Shown here in pieces: positions 19,001 through 27,432 of a DNA stretch of 64,000 nucleotides (position 1 is the stretch's first letter; each line of letters starts with the position of its first letter). Made by a program: the position numbers and the translations under genes. Under the pieces are notes generated by a model. It saw only the letters and a program-made list of their open reading frames with translations, searched no databases and was not told the DNA's origin. Source of the stretch: Pseudomonas lini (GTDB lineage Bacteria; Pseudomonadota; Gammaproteobacteria; Pseudomonadales; Pseudomonadaceae); contig NZ_JYLB01000003.1 of assembly GCF_001042905.1 (NCBI RefSeq), positions 682,001-746,000 on the forward strand. Direction: 5' to 3'.

Positions 19001-19293
19001 CCCTTTCTAGAATCCATACTATGACGCCAAGCTCTTCTGTAAATATTGACAGATTTTTGAAAGATTATGAGGTGCACAAGAAGTGTGATGTTGCTACGGT
19101 GAATGCCGAAGGAAAGCTCGTTAGCCATTTATTAACCTCTGGGGTTGTTGTCATGCATGCCTGGGAGATCGATGAGAACGACCAGGAGATTTCGGCTATC
19201 AAGCCTGACGACGATGTTCTTATTCCGGTAGGCATGGAAAACCCGCCAATCAGCCGTGCGCTGGCGAAGATTCGTTCATTTGAAGCCAGATAA
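16066..19293 (+). CDS. Large nuclease-like protein with a helical repeat body
   Basis: 1075 aa from ATG 16066, chosen because AGGAG lies six bases upstream (ATG 16063 is one codon earlier and closer). Residues about 45-200 resemble a restriction-endonuclease (PD-(D/E)XK, Mrr-like) fold: QFEIFVRKLCE (Glu60), TGPTAGGDGKTDTET (Asp at 86 and 90) and VSTQKDW (Lys123), followed by VRIFCVTSRFI. Residues about 215-640 are alpha-helical, TPR-like (IYKELERDAAAVQHQFDIAVR). The C-terminal 350 residues are unrecognised. Proteins of this layout are common in bacterial defence islands. A nucleic-acid-targeting role with sensing by the repeat body is inference. Confidence 0.65.
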   Translation: MEKEQSATKIAGPKPQDFLRARRPEQFSDTVKLQESTIDRSMLEYHFETLNNRSQELQFEIFVRKLCEREICPNLVPQTGPTAGGDGKTDTETFPVANQIAFFWGLNESPESERWAFGVSTQKDWRAKCRKDVESIMSTGRGYVRIFCVTSRFIKNSSRAELQDELSEKYDVNVTILDRTWLLDKTLQPKNQHLAIDHLGLTGSIDSTIQIGPFDADKQIQLAEIERQIDQIEDPGRLTIPQVDLYTKRAIIYKELERDAAAVQHQFDIAVRTAKKFGTPRQHFDALYQLTWAAYWWLENAELFEETFEKALGVAQETDNVEVWEKVVTLFNLVVTTHRDGKCTLDVVSLEAAIREKLNSIAEDADMISGALQAKTSLALLDLLTAESEDQVNTTFNILSTIVDSAHKLIGYPMARLVNLLEALDVAFGDLKAYEDLMDKVIDDAGARENSRIKADKYLRRGALSSDKKDYYRAIKCFGLSLYGLYSSESKREIFAALYMLSHAYEKQGLLWAARGAAMMAAYLATADALKEQRSSAKQAAIYQRLMWIEGQLGRLGQSLTWYHLAHLISPMLDENPWTDSQKINYECLIGKLFLNANFSDIERLAWLPDKLNQLDLGLSADALLVCLGHEDKAGPEGEPIDFQFMNMWRSIDMGAPVAPLDLYLDRWTTISSYILGCKVSVSFPVKSPCIELAQQLLAVLESFCAPMMSDHAAATVPAVNIDILLEDEDDFILQHRFDTAAQVTSAEILCSPFSIANLTDEQRSRIQNFYSEFCLHFVSIVCPQIGWSKLEEMLRDDKALERAVIFNSNVGLDSYFMGRDAVPGMVSHNDAVFELYKPTREATWFEHHNIEPMDWRPKSNVREERPKHPFQFSTMKHRELKVVSLIQVSLWDQAGWKGLGFQTCEGEIPLLMFGFEHTAVGNKIFENIAKTIGDKDPNNTLRIALIRGISRQNPAHYRVVVTSNIDRSDDGSSKVQTALSRIHTMTPSSSVNIDRFLKDYEVHKKCDVATVNAEGKLVSHLLTSGVVVMHAWEIDENDQEISAIKPDDDVLIPVGMENPPISRALAKIRSFEAR

Positions 19294-19583
19294 GGGTTAG
19301 TCACTTGCGGCTGGCTGACCCATACGGCCATCAACGGCGCCTGGGGAGCTTTGTGCCTTTGCGACGAACGACGCATTCGGCTGAAGTCAGATTGGTCCGA
19401 GCATCCGCTTCTGGGCCGAATGCGGTCATTGGGCATGGCATTCAAGTAAAGAAGTGCGGATAGGGATTCGAACCCCTTCCTAATCCTCATCAGGCCGCCA
19501 CAGACCAGAAAACACACTGTTTTTACGCCGCGTGGAAGGCGCCACGCGGTCTATAGCGGCCCTAGTTTTGCCCTAAATCTGCC
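19294..19583. other. Intergenic region with a tRNA T-arm-like motif
   Basis: On the minus strand 19452-19481 reads GGGGTTCGAATCCCTA, the consensus T-arm of a tRNA, but upstream sequence does not fold into a tRNA. This may be an old attachment-site scar from an integrase acting on a tRNA gene. An inverted copy of the recurring CCGCTT-GGCC motif lies at 19401-19426. Confidence 0.35.
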
Positions 19584-20201
19584 CTAAAACTCAAAGGGAT
19601 CCTCGTGAGATTCATTACGCTTCCGTTGAGACTTCTGATACTGCTCATACTCATAGGCTTGCTCTGCTTCATGATCCAGATCCTGGTCTGTCTTGCAGCC
19701 AGTGACGGCCAACGGATCTTCTTCCACAAAGTCCCAACCATCCCGAAAAATAAGCTGTATCTGAGCATCAACATAGAATTCACTGCCGTGCCAAACCCGG
19801 TCTAGGTCCTGCTCTCCTTGGTACTCGAAGTAAACTTCAAGTGTGAGCATGCCGTTAGTTTCATCGTAATCCGCCGACGATATCTCCAGGTTTTCTATAG
19901 TGAATCCTGTTGCATTCGTATCAGCAATGGCTCCACTGAAGGCATCTTCGACCAGGGAACCCAACGCCGCCCATATAGAATCTCGGTACAGGACGTCTTC
20001 TAAGTTTGAAACGCCTACAGCCCGCCTCATGAGACGGGGATCACTGGGGTTGGCTTTTGATACTGCAACCATTTCATGGTAATGAGCGAAGCCGGCATCT
20101 CGGGCAACATGTTCTTGCGCCATGGCAAGTGGAGCACCCATGGATTTCCCGTAGGCCTTCGCTTCGCGTTTGATTAGGTTGATATAGCTGTACTGGGTCA
20201 T
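19584..20201 (-). CDS. Hypothetical acidic protein
   Basis: 205 aa with a GGAG ribosome binding site. The N-terminus has a Lys-rich helix (LIKREAKAYGKSMGAPLAMAQEHVARDAGFAHYHEM) and the C-terminal third is strongly acidic (DQDLDHEAEQAYEYEQYQ). It contains a beta-type middle (GFTIENLEISS, MLTLEVYFEYQG). No family recognised. It lies opposite in direction to both neighbours. Confidence 0.6.
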   Translation of the reverse strand: MTQYSYINLIKREAKAYGKSMGAPLAMAQEHVARDAGFAHYHEMVAVSKANPSDPRLMRRAVGVSNLEDVLYRDSIWAALGSLVEDAFSGAIADTNATGFTIENLEISSADYDETNGMLTLEVYFEYQGEQDLDRVWHGSEFYVDAQIQLIFRDGWDFVEEDPLAVTGCKTDQDLDHEAEQAYEYEQYQKSQRKRNESHEDPFEF

Positions 20202-20720
20202 AGCTCTACTCCAGATCGGCGCATGAATTTACGATTGCTTGCTCACCGCGCGCCTGGGTAGGAGCTACGCGAATGGGGGAACTGCGTTGTGCCACGATGG
20301 TGTTTGACTTCGCCAATGCAAGCGGCAGGCGCCCATCAGCGCCTTTGGATATCTATCCACAAAACGCGCTAGCGTTCAAGTCCTACCGTTTCGTGCCACA
20401 CCCCGATTGTGTTGGAGTACTAGCGCAAAAAAGCCCTACAACCTAAAAAACAAAGGGCTGCGGGGCTTTTTTGACAAATCGTAAGCACTGTTCATTTGGC
20501 ATTAAATGGCATTAGTTGGCGTCCGATTTGCCCCATTTTTGCCCCATAGAATTTTAGAGAATAGCCCCCCGCCACCTTCCACTCGCTCGATGATCGAAGC
20601 CTAACAAGCATTGAGTACTACGCAATTGCCTAACTCTCTCCAGATCGTTCTGCCGATCTACAAGCCCACGTTTTCTCTCAATTTCTGCTGCTACGCTGAA
20701 ATCACCATGGAGGACTCCCG
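20202..20720. other. Intergenic region with terminator-like hairpin
   Basis: About 520 bp. It contains the hairpin at 20427-20472 and, at 20520-20560, GCCCCATTTTTGCCCCAT-type sequence that resembles the 3' end of phage integrase genes on the minus strand. No intact gene. Confidence 0.4.
20427..20472. terminator. Terminator-like inverted repeat
   Basis: AAAAAAGCCC at the left pairs with GGGGCTTTTTT at the right, with an inner AGCCC/GGGCT pair. The T run after the right arm fits termination on the plus strand; the A run on the left would serve the minus strand. Confidence 0.55.
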
Positions 20721-20930
20721 ATGCCCGACTCTGACCTACTCCCTTCCCTACTGTTCAAGATCAACGAAAATCAACTCGCCCTCGAAGCCGCCATTATGGA
20801 GCTCACGAACTGGGTCGAGCAGCGGGGAGCCGCAGATGTCGCCGAAAACGTGCGTAGCGCCCTGGATGCGATCAACCGCAACGAAGAGTTCATCAAGTTG
20901 ACTCTTGCGGTGCTGATGACGCCAGAGTAA
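20721..20930 (+). CDS. Small helical protein, copy 2
   Basis: 69 aa, with GGAGG upstream of the ATG. Shares N-Q-LALEAAIMELT and ENVRSAL with the protein at 7963. It lies 81 bp upstream of the SIR2 gene on the same strand and could be co-transcribed with it. Function unknown. Confidence 0.65.
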   Translation: MPDSDLLPSLLFKINENQLALEAAIMELTNWVEQRGAADVAENVRSALDAINRNEEFIKLTLAVLMTPE

Positions 20931-21011
20931 TCCCTGATAGAACAAACCATCCAGCCTCCGTGACGGCGCTGATAGCGGGCCGCCTTTGTAACCCTAACCT
21001 CTTGAAATTGG

Positions 21012-22793
21012 ATGAATAGCATGAGCGTGATTTCTGGTGATCCAGCAACCCGGTTGGCGTTTTCGATGCATGAGAACAAAGGTGTGTATGCCGTACTAAT
21101 CGGATCTGGCTTGTCTAGATCAGCTGGTATTCCTACCGGGTGGGAAATCACCATGGAACTCATTAAGCGTGCCGGCATAGCATCAGGGGTTCTTGATCAG
21201 GAAGACTGGCATGCTTGGTACGTTGAGCGTACTGGTAATCAACCAAATTATTCGACCTTGCTCGAAGAGCTTGCCACCACGCAAACAGAGCGCAGAGCTA
21301 TCATTCAAGGTTTTCTTGAACCAACCGAACAGGAGTTGGAAGACGGCATGAAAATGCCTACCCCTGCTCACAGAGCCATCGCAGAGATGGTGAAGGCTGG
21401 TTTCATCAGAGTAATCATCACCACGAACTTTGATCGTCTCATGGAGAACGCACTACGCGAGCTCGGAATTGAGCCAACAGTCGTGAGTTCCGTTGATACG
21501 CTCGCTGGAGCAGAACCGATCACTCACACCCAATGTTATATCCTAAAAATTCATGGAGACTACAAAGATGCTCGGATTCTCAATACAGATGTAGAGCTCG
21601 GAGATTATCCATCCGAATTCAATGTCGTTCTGGATAGGATTCTCGATGAGTTTGGTCTGATCGTTTCGGGATGGTCTGGCGATTGGGATCATGCGCTGCG
21701 ATCAGCTTTCACAAGAGCTCCTAATCGACGCTATCCTACTTTTTGGGTGACCCGCGGTCGATTATCTGAGCGCGGAGACGAATTAGTAATGCAACGAAAA
21801 GCAATCGTTGCCAATGCCTCGGACGCAGACTCTTTCTTTTGTTCCTTGCAGTTAAAACTCCAGACGCTAAGTGAGTATCACCAACAGAATCCGGCAAGCA
21901 TGGAACTTACCATCGCCATGGCGAAACGGTTCTTATCGAAGCCTGATCACAATATCCAGCTTGATGACTTAGTGACGACAGAGTTGCGAAAACTCGCTGA
22001 TCATTACTCTCCTATTTTTGCCGACCCTGGGGCTGTGATGGGGCAGGACTATGCAACCTGGATCACGAACTATGAGACCTCAACAGAGACTATGGCTCGT
22101 CTTTCAGGTGTCTTGGGTAGGTGGGGAAATGGAGCTGAAAAAGACTTGGTACTTGATGCTATTCGAGTTTTGACAGCAGAGGCGCTGAAAAATGGATCAG
22201 GGCTAAACGTATGGCTTGAGCTGAAAAAATATCCTGCTGTATTGATATTTGTGGCCTACGGATTAGGCCTCACGCGTGCAGGAAGACTTAAGGAACTCTA
22301 CAGCCTACTTGAATCGACTATTGCTATCGATTCCCGCATCACCATGTCCATGGGTGAGTCATTCAATCTTGGGTATTTCGAGTCAGTTACCCAGAAATCA
22401 ATCTGGCAATCACTTCCGGGACAAGATCAAATGAAAACACCACTTAGCAATCGCCTTGCTGAAGAGGTTACCCCACGCTGGGCATCAAGCTTTGCGGGCC
22501 TAGGCGATCCAGTGATGCTGTTTGACCGCTTCGAATTTTATTGTGCACTGTACTTTACAAAAACACGCAACGTCACCGAATCAAGCATCCAAGAGCATAT
22601 TGAAAGAGGACAGGCTAAACACATTATTACCGGACGCTCGGGATGGAAAAGAGAAACCATTAGCACGATTGAAGAAGAGATGTCCCATGATGAATTCAGG
22701 ACTCCTTTGCTTGAGGCGGGCTTTGCATACGGAAGTCAAAAATTTCTAGAATTATTTTTTGCATGCCTGCGTCAATCTGCACAGAGGTTTTGA
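21012..22793 (+). CDS. SIR2-family NADase-like protein, candidate defence effector
   Basis: 593 aa. The N-terminal 280 residues carry a SIR2-like Rossmann fold: LIGSGLSRSAGIPTGWE (NAD-binding loop, residues 29-44), IITTNFDRLMENAL (Asn139, Asp141), LKIHGDY (His181) and IVSGWSGDWDHAL. The remaining 310 residues are helical and unrecognised; no second enzyme, SLOG or STAND domain is visible. In known anti-phage systems (Thoeris, DSR, SIR2-HerA, SPARSA) such domains deplete NAD+ on infection. A similar abortive role is likely here but the trigger is unknown. A possible alternative start is ATG 21021. The gene stands 110 bp upstream of a DUF4238 gene. Confidence 0.8.
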   Translation: MNSMSVISGDPATRLAFSMHENKGVYAVLIGSGLSRSAGIPTGWEITMELIKRAGIASGVLDQEDWHAWYVERTGNQPNYSTLLEELATTQTERRAIIQGFLEPTEQELEDGMKMPTPAHRAIAEMVKAGFIRVIITTNFDRLMENALRELGIEPTVVSSVDTLAGAEPITHTQCYILKIHGDYKDARILNTDVELGDYPSEFNVVLDRILDEFGLIVSGWSGDWDHALRSAFTRAPNRRYPTFWVTRGRLSERGDELVMQRKAIVANASDADSFFCSLQLKLQTLSEYHQQNPASMELTIAMAKRFLSKPDHNIQLDDLVTTELRKLADHYSPIFADPGAVMGQDYATWITNYETSTETMARLSGVLGRWGNGAEKDLVLDAIRVLTAEALKNGSGLNVWLELKKYPAVLIFVAYGLGLTRAGRLKELYSLLESTIAIDSRITMSMGESFNLGYFESVTQKSIWQSLPGQDQMKTPLSNRLAEEVTPRWASSFAGLGDPVMLFDRFEFYCALYFTKTRNVTESSIQEHIERGQAKHIITGRSGWKRETISTIEEEMSHDEFRTPLLEAGFAYGSQKFLELFFACLRQSAQRF

Positions 22794-22903
22794 TCAACCG
22801 GTCGACTCAACACAATGGATTGACTTACTACACACCTCATCTGCTGCATTGCCAGTGGTAGGAAAGGTCCAGCACACAGGCGAAGAACAGGAAATCCGGG
22901 AAC

Positions 22904-23887
22904 ATGGGAAAGAAGCAACAGAATGACAAAAAGCGACATCACTTCGTGCCCAAAGCCTACCTAAAGGCCTTCTGTAACGAGAGTGGCCGTGTGTGGGTCT
23001 ATCGAAAGGACAACCCTCAGCAACCTCGCCCTGAGAGTCCAGACTCCACCCAGTTTAGGAACTATTACTACTCACAGCCGAAGCCCGATGGTGGCCAAGA
23101 CAACAACGCACTTGAGGACTTCTTTTCCACAATCGAGAGTGGTTGGCCAAAAACGGTTGCGAAACTTCGCGCCAACAGGGATATGAATGATCAGCTATCC
23201 AACCTTTTCGAGTTCATGTCACTTCAACGGGCGCGCGTACCAGCCGCAAGAGACCTAACCGAGGGTATCGATGCGCACTTCGTCAAAAGTCAGTTGACAT
23301 CGATGCATGCCAGAGGGGAACTCCCTACGCCTCCTCTAGGCTTTGAAGATCTACCAAACATGGCGGAAGTCGCCATTGACCCGCATCGTAGTATCCACGC
23401 GATGGTCGACATGTTCCAAGGTATGGGTGCTTTGTATGATGTGATCGGACTTTCCGTAGTACACAACAAAACCAGTCGGCCCTTCCTTACCAGCGATAAC
23501 CCTGTCATCTGGTTCGACCCGTCCATCACCTTCGAACAACAGTTGCCCTACACTGTGAATCTACCCCAAGGTCCAGTAGCCTTGATCTTCCCCATCAGCC
23601 CTCACCTAGCAATCGTCGGCGACACCGCGCTCGCCCAGAGCTATGCTAAGCAGGGATTGTTGCAAGCCGAGATCGACGACGAAGAGCTGATCAAAGCAAT
23701 AAACGAGCAAATCTGCCGTTTCGCCTACGAGTCCATTCTGGCTTCAGCGCTGGGCCAAGAAGATCTGATTCTCAAACACGCTGAGTGTTCTCCTGTCCTG
23801 GAAACTAAGGAAATCCGCGGGTGGAACGGATCGATAACAGTCCATCAGCAGGTGTTCGGAAAGAGACACACGAAGCCTAAGTGGTAG
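22904..23887 (+). CDS. DUF4238 protein
   Basis: 327 aa. The signature KKRHHFVPKAYLKAFCN (residues 10-26) and LTSDNPVIWFDP near the middle mark the DUF4238 family, whose biochemistry I do not know. Members are frequent in mobile and defence regions. It is cytosolic. It lies 110 bp downstream of the SIR2 gene on the same strand and may be co-expressed. Confidence 0.75.
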   Translation: MGKKQQNDKKRHHFVPKAYLKAFCNESGRVWVYRKDNPQQPRPESPDSTQFRNYYYSQPKPDGGQDNNALEDFFSTIESGWPKTVAKLRANRDMNDQLSNLFEFMSLQRARVPAARDLTEGIDAHFVKSQLTSMHARGELPTPPLGFEDLPNMAEVAIDPHRSIHAMVDMFQGMGALYDVIGLSVVHNKTSRPFLTSDNPVIWFDPSITFEQQLPYTVNLPQGPVALIFPISPHLAIVGDTALAQSYAKQGLLQAEIDDEELIKAINEQICRFAYESILASALGQEDLILKHAECSPVLETKEIRGWNGSITVHQQVFGKRHTKPKW

Positions 23888-23972
23888 CAATCGCGTCAGC
23901 GCTATTTATCAGATACCTATCACAGCGCAGCCGAGATAGTGTATAAAAATTCACCACAAATGTGCGAACCAC

Positions 23973-24416
23973 ATGGAAGAAGACTGCATGAGCTATTTCA
24001 ACAACTTTGAGAGACTTTTCATGCAGAGAAGTTTAGAGCTTATTGATACATACGAGGGAGAGTATGAAACCACACAATTGCTGAACACTCTCATCGGACT
24101 TCTGTTTTTTCCAAATGAAAGAATGTCGGATATAATTCCTGAAAAATCTCTTTTAGATATAGAAGCTTGGGGTTTCAGACCAGACTGCATTGTGAATGCC
24201 GGAGCACACAAAACCCCACAAGAAATAAACCTGCGAGAATTAGTAAGACGACTTAGAAACGCCGTCGCTCATTGCAACGTTTCACCTTTCCCAAATGATC
24301 ACCGACCGTGTGAAGGCTTTTTCTTCTCAGATAGAAATTATTTTGAGGCAAAGATCCCAACAGATCAACTTAAAAACCTTTTGAGAGGACTTCTTGCCAG
24401 CTTACTTAACCAGTAA
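23973..24416 (+). CDS. HEPN-like protein
   Basis: 147 aa (ATG 23988 is an alternative start). The C-terminal half contains LRELVRRLRNAVAHCN, a match to the R-X4-H motif (Arg95, His100) of HEPN ribonucleases, in a helical context. It is lower in GC than its neighbours. HEPN proteins act as toxins or abortive RNases; whether this one is catalytic is not shown. It is 85 bp downstream of the DUF4238 gene. Confidence 0.65.
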   Translation: MEEDCMSYFNNFERLFMQRSLELIDTYEGEYETTQLLNTLIGLLFFPNERMSDIIPEKSLLDIEAWGFRPDCIVNAGAHKTPQEINLRELVRRLRNAVAHCNVSPFPNDHRPCEGFFFSDRNYFEAKIPTDQLKNLLRGLLASLLNQ

Positions 24417-24460
24417 AACATGAATCCCGGCTAAAGTTTTTTATCCTAATCAAAATAAAG

Positions 24461-25822
24461 CTATTTTTGTGATTTGCTATTCAGGTAATCATCAATCATC
24501 GCATTAAAGTTAACGCCAACCCCAGCAACATTTGGATTAAGGGTTATATATCTGTTAATTTTCGCCAAAATCGAACCTGCCTGAGCCACCCCATTTTCGG
24601 CAGGAAGTTCATACAGCGCAACCATCAGACCTTGTATCAAGTCCTTGAAAAAAGGTTCTTTAGCCACCAACTTTTTTATCAAACCCAAAGCATTTTTAAC
24701 GTCTGATGAATCCTTCGTAAACAACGCAACATTGCATCTAGCAATCGCATAATCGAAACGATTAGGATTACTCATTGTCTCAGGAACGAGCGCATCCAAT
24801 ATTTCTTTTGCCCGTTCTGGGCGTCCCATCGCAACCTGCAAGTCCGCCAAGAATACATTCGCCAAAGGCGTAGGCTCAATTGAGAGCGACCGATGATAAA
24901 GTTTTTCAGCCATATAGAGTTCGCGAAGAATATGATAGCACTCGCCAACTTGCAGCCAAATATCTGCTATCGCATCACTTTTATAATTTTTTTCATCAAC
25001 TTCAGCGACCAATAAATCGATAGCATTTCTCAGCATAGCCTCATCGTTCAGGATCCGCCCAAGCTGCATAACTGCCATGCCGAGCAACCGACGTCCATGG
25101 ACACTTCTCTCAGCAACAGGAATAGCTTCATATGCCGCTACGGCCTCACGAGCTAATATCTCAGCTCGTTCAGACTCATTCAAAAGAAAATACTGGATCG
25201 CAATCAAGAATCGATAATGAAACCTCGAAGATTCCGAATCAGTCAGCTCAACTACTTTGGAGGCCAAAGTAATTATGTCGATATACCCCAATTTATCTGA
25301 ATATGCATCCAGATAGACCTCAAGCAACTCAGAGCTACGTATATCTTGCCATTTATATTTAGCCAGCACAGCCCGAGCTGCAGCATAATCGTTTTTAATA
25401 GCTAAATTAAAAAGCGCTTCCTCGCAGGAGACAGCCCACCTCCACCTTACATCATCAATGGCGGTCGTTAACTCACCAAGCATCTGAGGATATAACTCAA
25501 TAATTCCGCACTCACCATAAAGCTCCCGCGCGCCTTGCACTAGCTCACACAAAGCCTTTATATCTACATCTAAAAGCTCGCCATCATAATGCTTCAGCTG
25601 TAGCAGGGGAACCGTGTGAGCCATGTGACAAAGCCGATACCACGTTATGTGAGCTCGAAGATATATCAATCTTTGCACTGGGGAGTCAGATGAGTTTACT
25701 TTCTTGGTGTAGTCATACTTGCGCCACTCATCCTTGCAACAATTCTTAAACCGTTCTCCTGAACCACAGAGGCAGTTTTCCCGGCCTTTCGGCTCTAAGC
25801 TTTCCAGTGGAATACGCATCAA
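24461..25822 (-). CDS. SEC-C zinc motif protein with TPR-like repeats
   Basis: 453 aa. The N-terminus has the SEC-C motif ENCLCGSGERFKNCC (residues 16-30), a zinc finger first known from SecA. The rest is helical and repeat-like (residues about 210-400; AEKLYHRSLSIEPTPLANVFLADLQVAMGRPERAKEIL), typical TPR. It is convergent with the HEPN gene. A partner-binding role is likely. AT-rich, so probably acquired. Confidence 0.7.
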   Translation of the reverse strand: MMRIPLESLEPKGRENCLCGSGERFKNCCKDEWRKYDYTKKVNSSDSPVQRLIYLRAHITWYRLCHMAHTVPLLQLKHYDGELLDVDIKALCELVQGARELYGECGIIELYPQMLGELTTAIDDVRWRWAVSCEEALFNLAIKNDYAAARAVLAKYKWQDIRSSELLEVYLDAYSDKLGYIDIITLASKVVELTDSESSRFHYRFLIAIQYFLLNESERAEILAREAVAAYEAIPVAERSVHGRRLLGMAVMQLGRILNDEAMLRNAIDLLVAEVDEKNYKSDAIADIWLQVGECYHILRELYMAEKLYHRSLSIEPTPLANVFLADLQVAMGRPERAKEILDALVPETMSNPNRFDYAIARCNVALFTKDSSDVKNALGLIKKLVAKEPFFKDLIQGLMVALYELPAENGVAQAGSILAKINRYITLNPNVAGVGVNFNAMIDDYLNSKSQK

Positions 25823-25974
25823 GCTATCTCAGTGATTTAGGCCGGGTATTCCATTACACCTCACCACAATAGTGAAGCTAGCTTTCTTGTTCAAGCGACC
25901 CCGAGGCATCTGGGGGCGCTCAACCATACCACGGCTCGCTCGGGGCTAAATGCTATCACCCATCAGCTATTCGA

Positions 25975-26230
25975 TTAAAAAAGCAGACCAAGGCCAGCAG
26001 GCTGCCAGTTCATTATCACGAGCTCACCGCTAATCTCTGCCTTGCCCTGCCGTTGGTTAGTGTTGCTGTAACGGATGTCCAGTGTCTCGAAGTGGAAGCC
26101 CTCGAACACGCGGCGGATATCCGGGTGGTCGTTGATGCTGACCATTACTTTGCCCTTGCAACGGCGCATGAAGTCGGCCATCCGCTCGTAGTTCTCAAAC
26201 GGAAAGTCCACGCCATGGCCGACCTTGCCC
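25975..26230 (-). pseudogene. 3' fragment of a D12-class DNA adenine methyltransferase
   Basis: The last 78 or so residues (VDFPFENYERMADFMRRC, GKVMVSINDHPDIRRVF, YSNTNQRQGK, GELVIMNW) match the C-terminus of phage-type Dam/D12 adenine methyltransferases. The catalytic DPPY motif and SAM-binding part are missing upstream. Probably a relic of a prophage. Confidence 0.75.
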
Positions 26231-26583
26231 CTGCTACGGCCCTAGGAGGAAGACTTTCGTATTGAGACCCTGAATCATCTAGACAGGCTCGCAAGTAAAA
26301 AAGGGGACGCCCATTAGGGGCCTCCTGAGACGCAAAATTGGCCTGGGGTTTTCGACAGAGTCACGTATCCAGCCTATTCTTCCTGGGTGTCTCGCACCAC
26401 CCCATTCTACGTCAGCGATACTGTGAAATGGACTTGCTGGGCTGGTGCTACAACGCTTTTGACCAGGTACCCGAAGCCGACTCTAGAGGTCTCACTGTGC
26501 CCAGCAAGAAATTTTCATCTACCAAGGGTGCATTTAAGCAAAGCATTTGGTGCCTAGCAGTAAGCCACCACGAGGGCTGACAC
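26231..26583. other. Intergenic gap, nothing supported
   Basis: About 350 bp. An open frame at 26338-26580 has no ribosome binding site and no recognisable protein character. Confidence 0.4.
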
Positions 26584-27321
26584 ATGAAGCTCCAGGTAGG
26601 AATCACCAGTGAAGGTCTTAGTCTATGTTTCGGAGAGTGTCAGCGACTTGAACCATCCGCAGACGCCAATCAAGTCTCGCCCAGAGGCAACTATGTCTAC
26701 GCGCACTATGATGAAAAAGGCACGCCATTCTATATCGGAAAGGGGAAAGCGAAACGGGCATGGGACAACTCGCGCCATCAGCTCTGGCATCGATATGTAG
26801 AGCGTCACCTAAAAAATAAGTACACGATCCGCATACTTGCAGACAACCTCTCTCCTGCGCAGGCCGAGAGTCTCGAAAATGAATGGATTGCCCAAGAGTC
26901 AGAGACTCTAGTCAACTGGATCAATTTTGGACGAAAGACTGATTTCGATGCTCTGAATAAGTACCACGCACTTCGCGATGCAAACCGCGAACTCATTGTG
27001 GCGACGCGCTCATTGGAAAAGTCGGACCCAGAACTCGCCATTTCGCGCTACTACCAAGCCATAGCTGACACCGAGGCATACGCTTCACTGCAACTTGAGC
27101 GCGGATTGATTGGCCTCCTGCTGGATGAGGAAAGACAGGAGTTCGGCTACTCGGGTGAACTGCAAGCCCTTGATCGTCTCACTCTCTGCCTCACGTACCT
27201 TGGACGCGCCCTTGAAGCTCGGTCTGTGACAGAGGAGTACTTTGCAAAATATCGGGCCGATCAGGAGCTTCGTCTTGCCGAGTCGATCAAGAAGCGTGTT
27301 GCCAAAGCAACTCGGTCATAG
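26584..27321 (+). CDS. GIY-YIG nuclease-domain protein
   Basis: 245 aa. Residues about 36-125 carry a GIY-YIG-type fold: GNYVYAHYDEKGTPFYIGKGKAKRAWD (the YVY and FYIGKG motifs), followed by WHRYVERH and a Glu in ESLENEWIAQES, the usual metal ligand. The C-terminal 110 residues are helical and not recognised. The N-terminal 34 residues are weak, and the start may lie further in. Found near defence-type genes and probably cuts nucleic acid. Confidence 0.75.
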   Translation: MKLQVGITSEGLSLCFGECQRLEPSADANQVSPRGNYVYAHYDEKGTPFYIGKGKAKRAWDNSRHQLWHRYVERHLKNKYTIRILADNLSPAQAESLENEWIAQESETLVNWINFGRKTDFDALNKYHALRDANRELIVATRSLEKSDPELAISRYYQAIADTEAYASLQLERGLIGLLLDEERQEFGYSGELQALDRLTLCLTYLGRALEARSVTEEYFAKYRADQELRLAESIKKRVAKATRS

Positions 27322-27432
27322 CAACCACTATACTGGCTGTTGCGCTGATGAGTGATCACCTAATTGGTTGAGTAAAAGGGCCGCTGCTATGATTTCTTCT
27401 CCATTACGCGGGCGGCTGATAGGAGAGGAGAA

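Noticed and set aside
26338..26580. 80-codon open frame after the methyltransferase fragment
   Set aside because: No ribosome binding site, no recognisable protein pattern, in a gap with relics.
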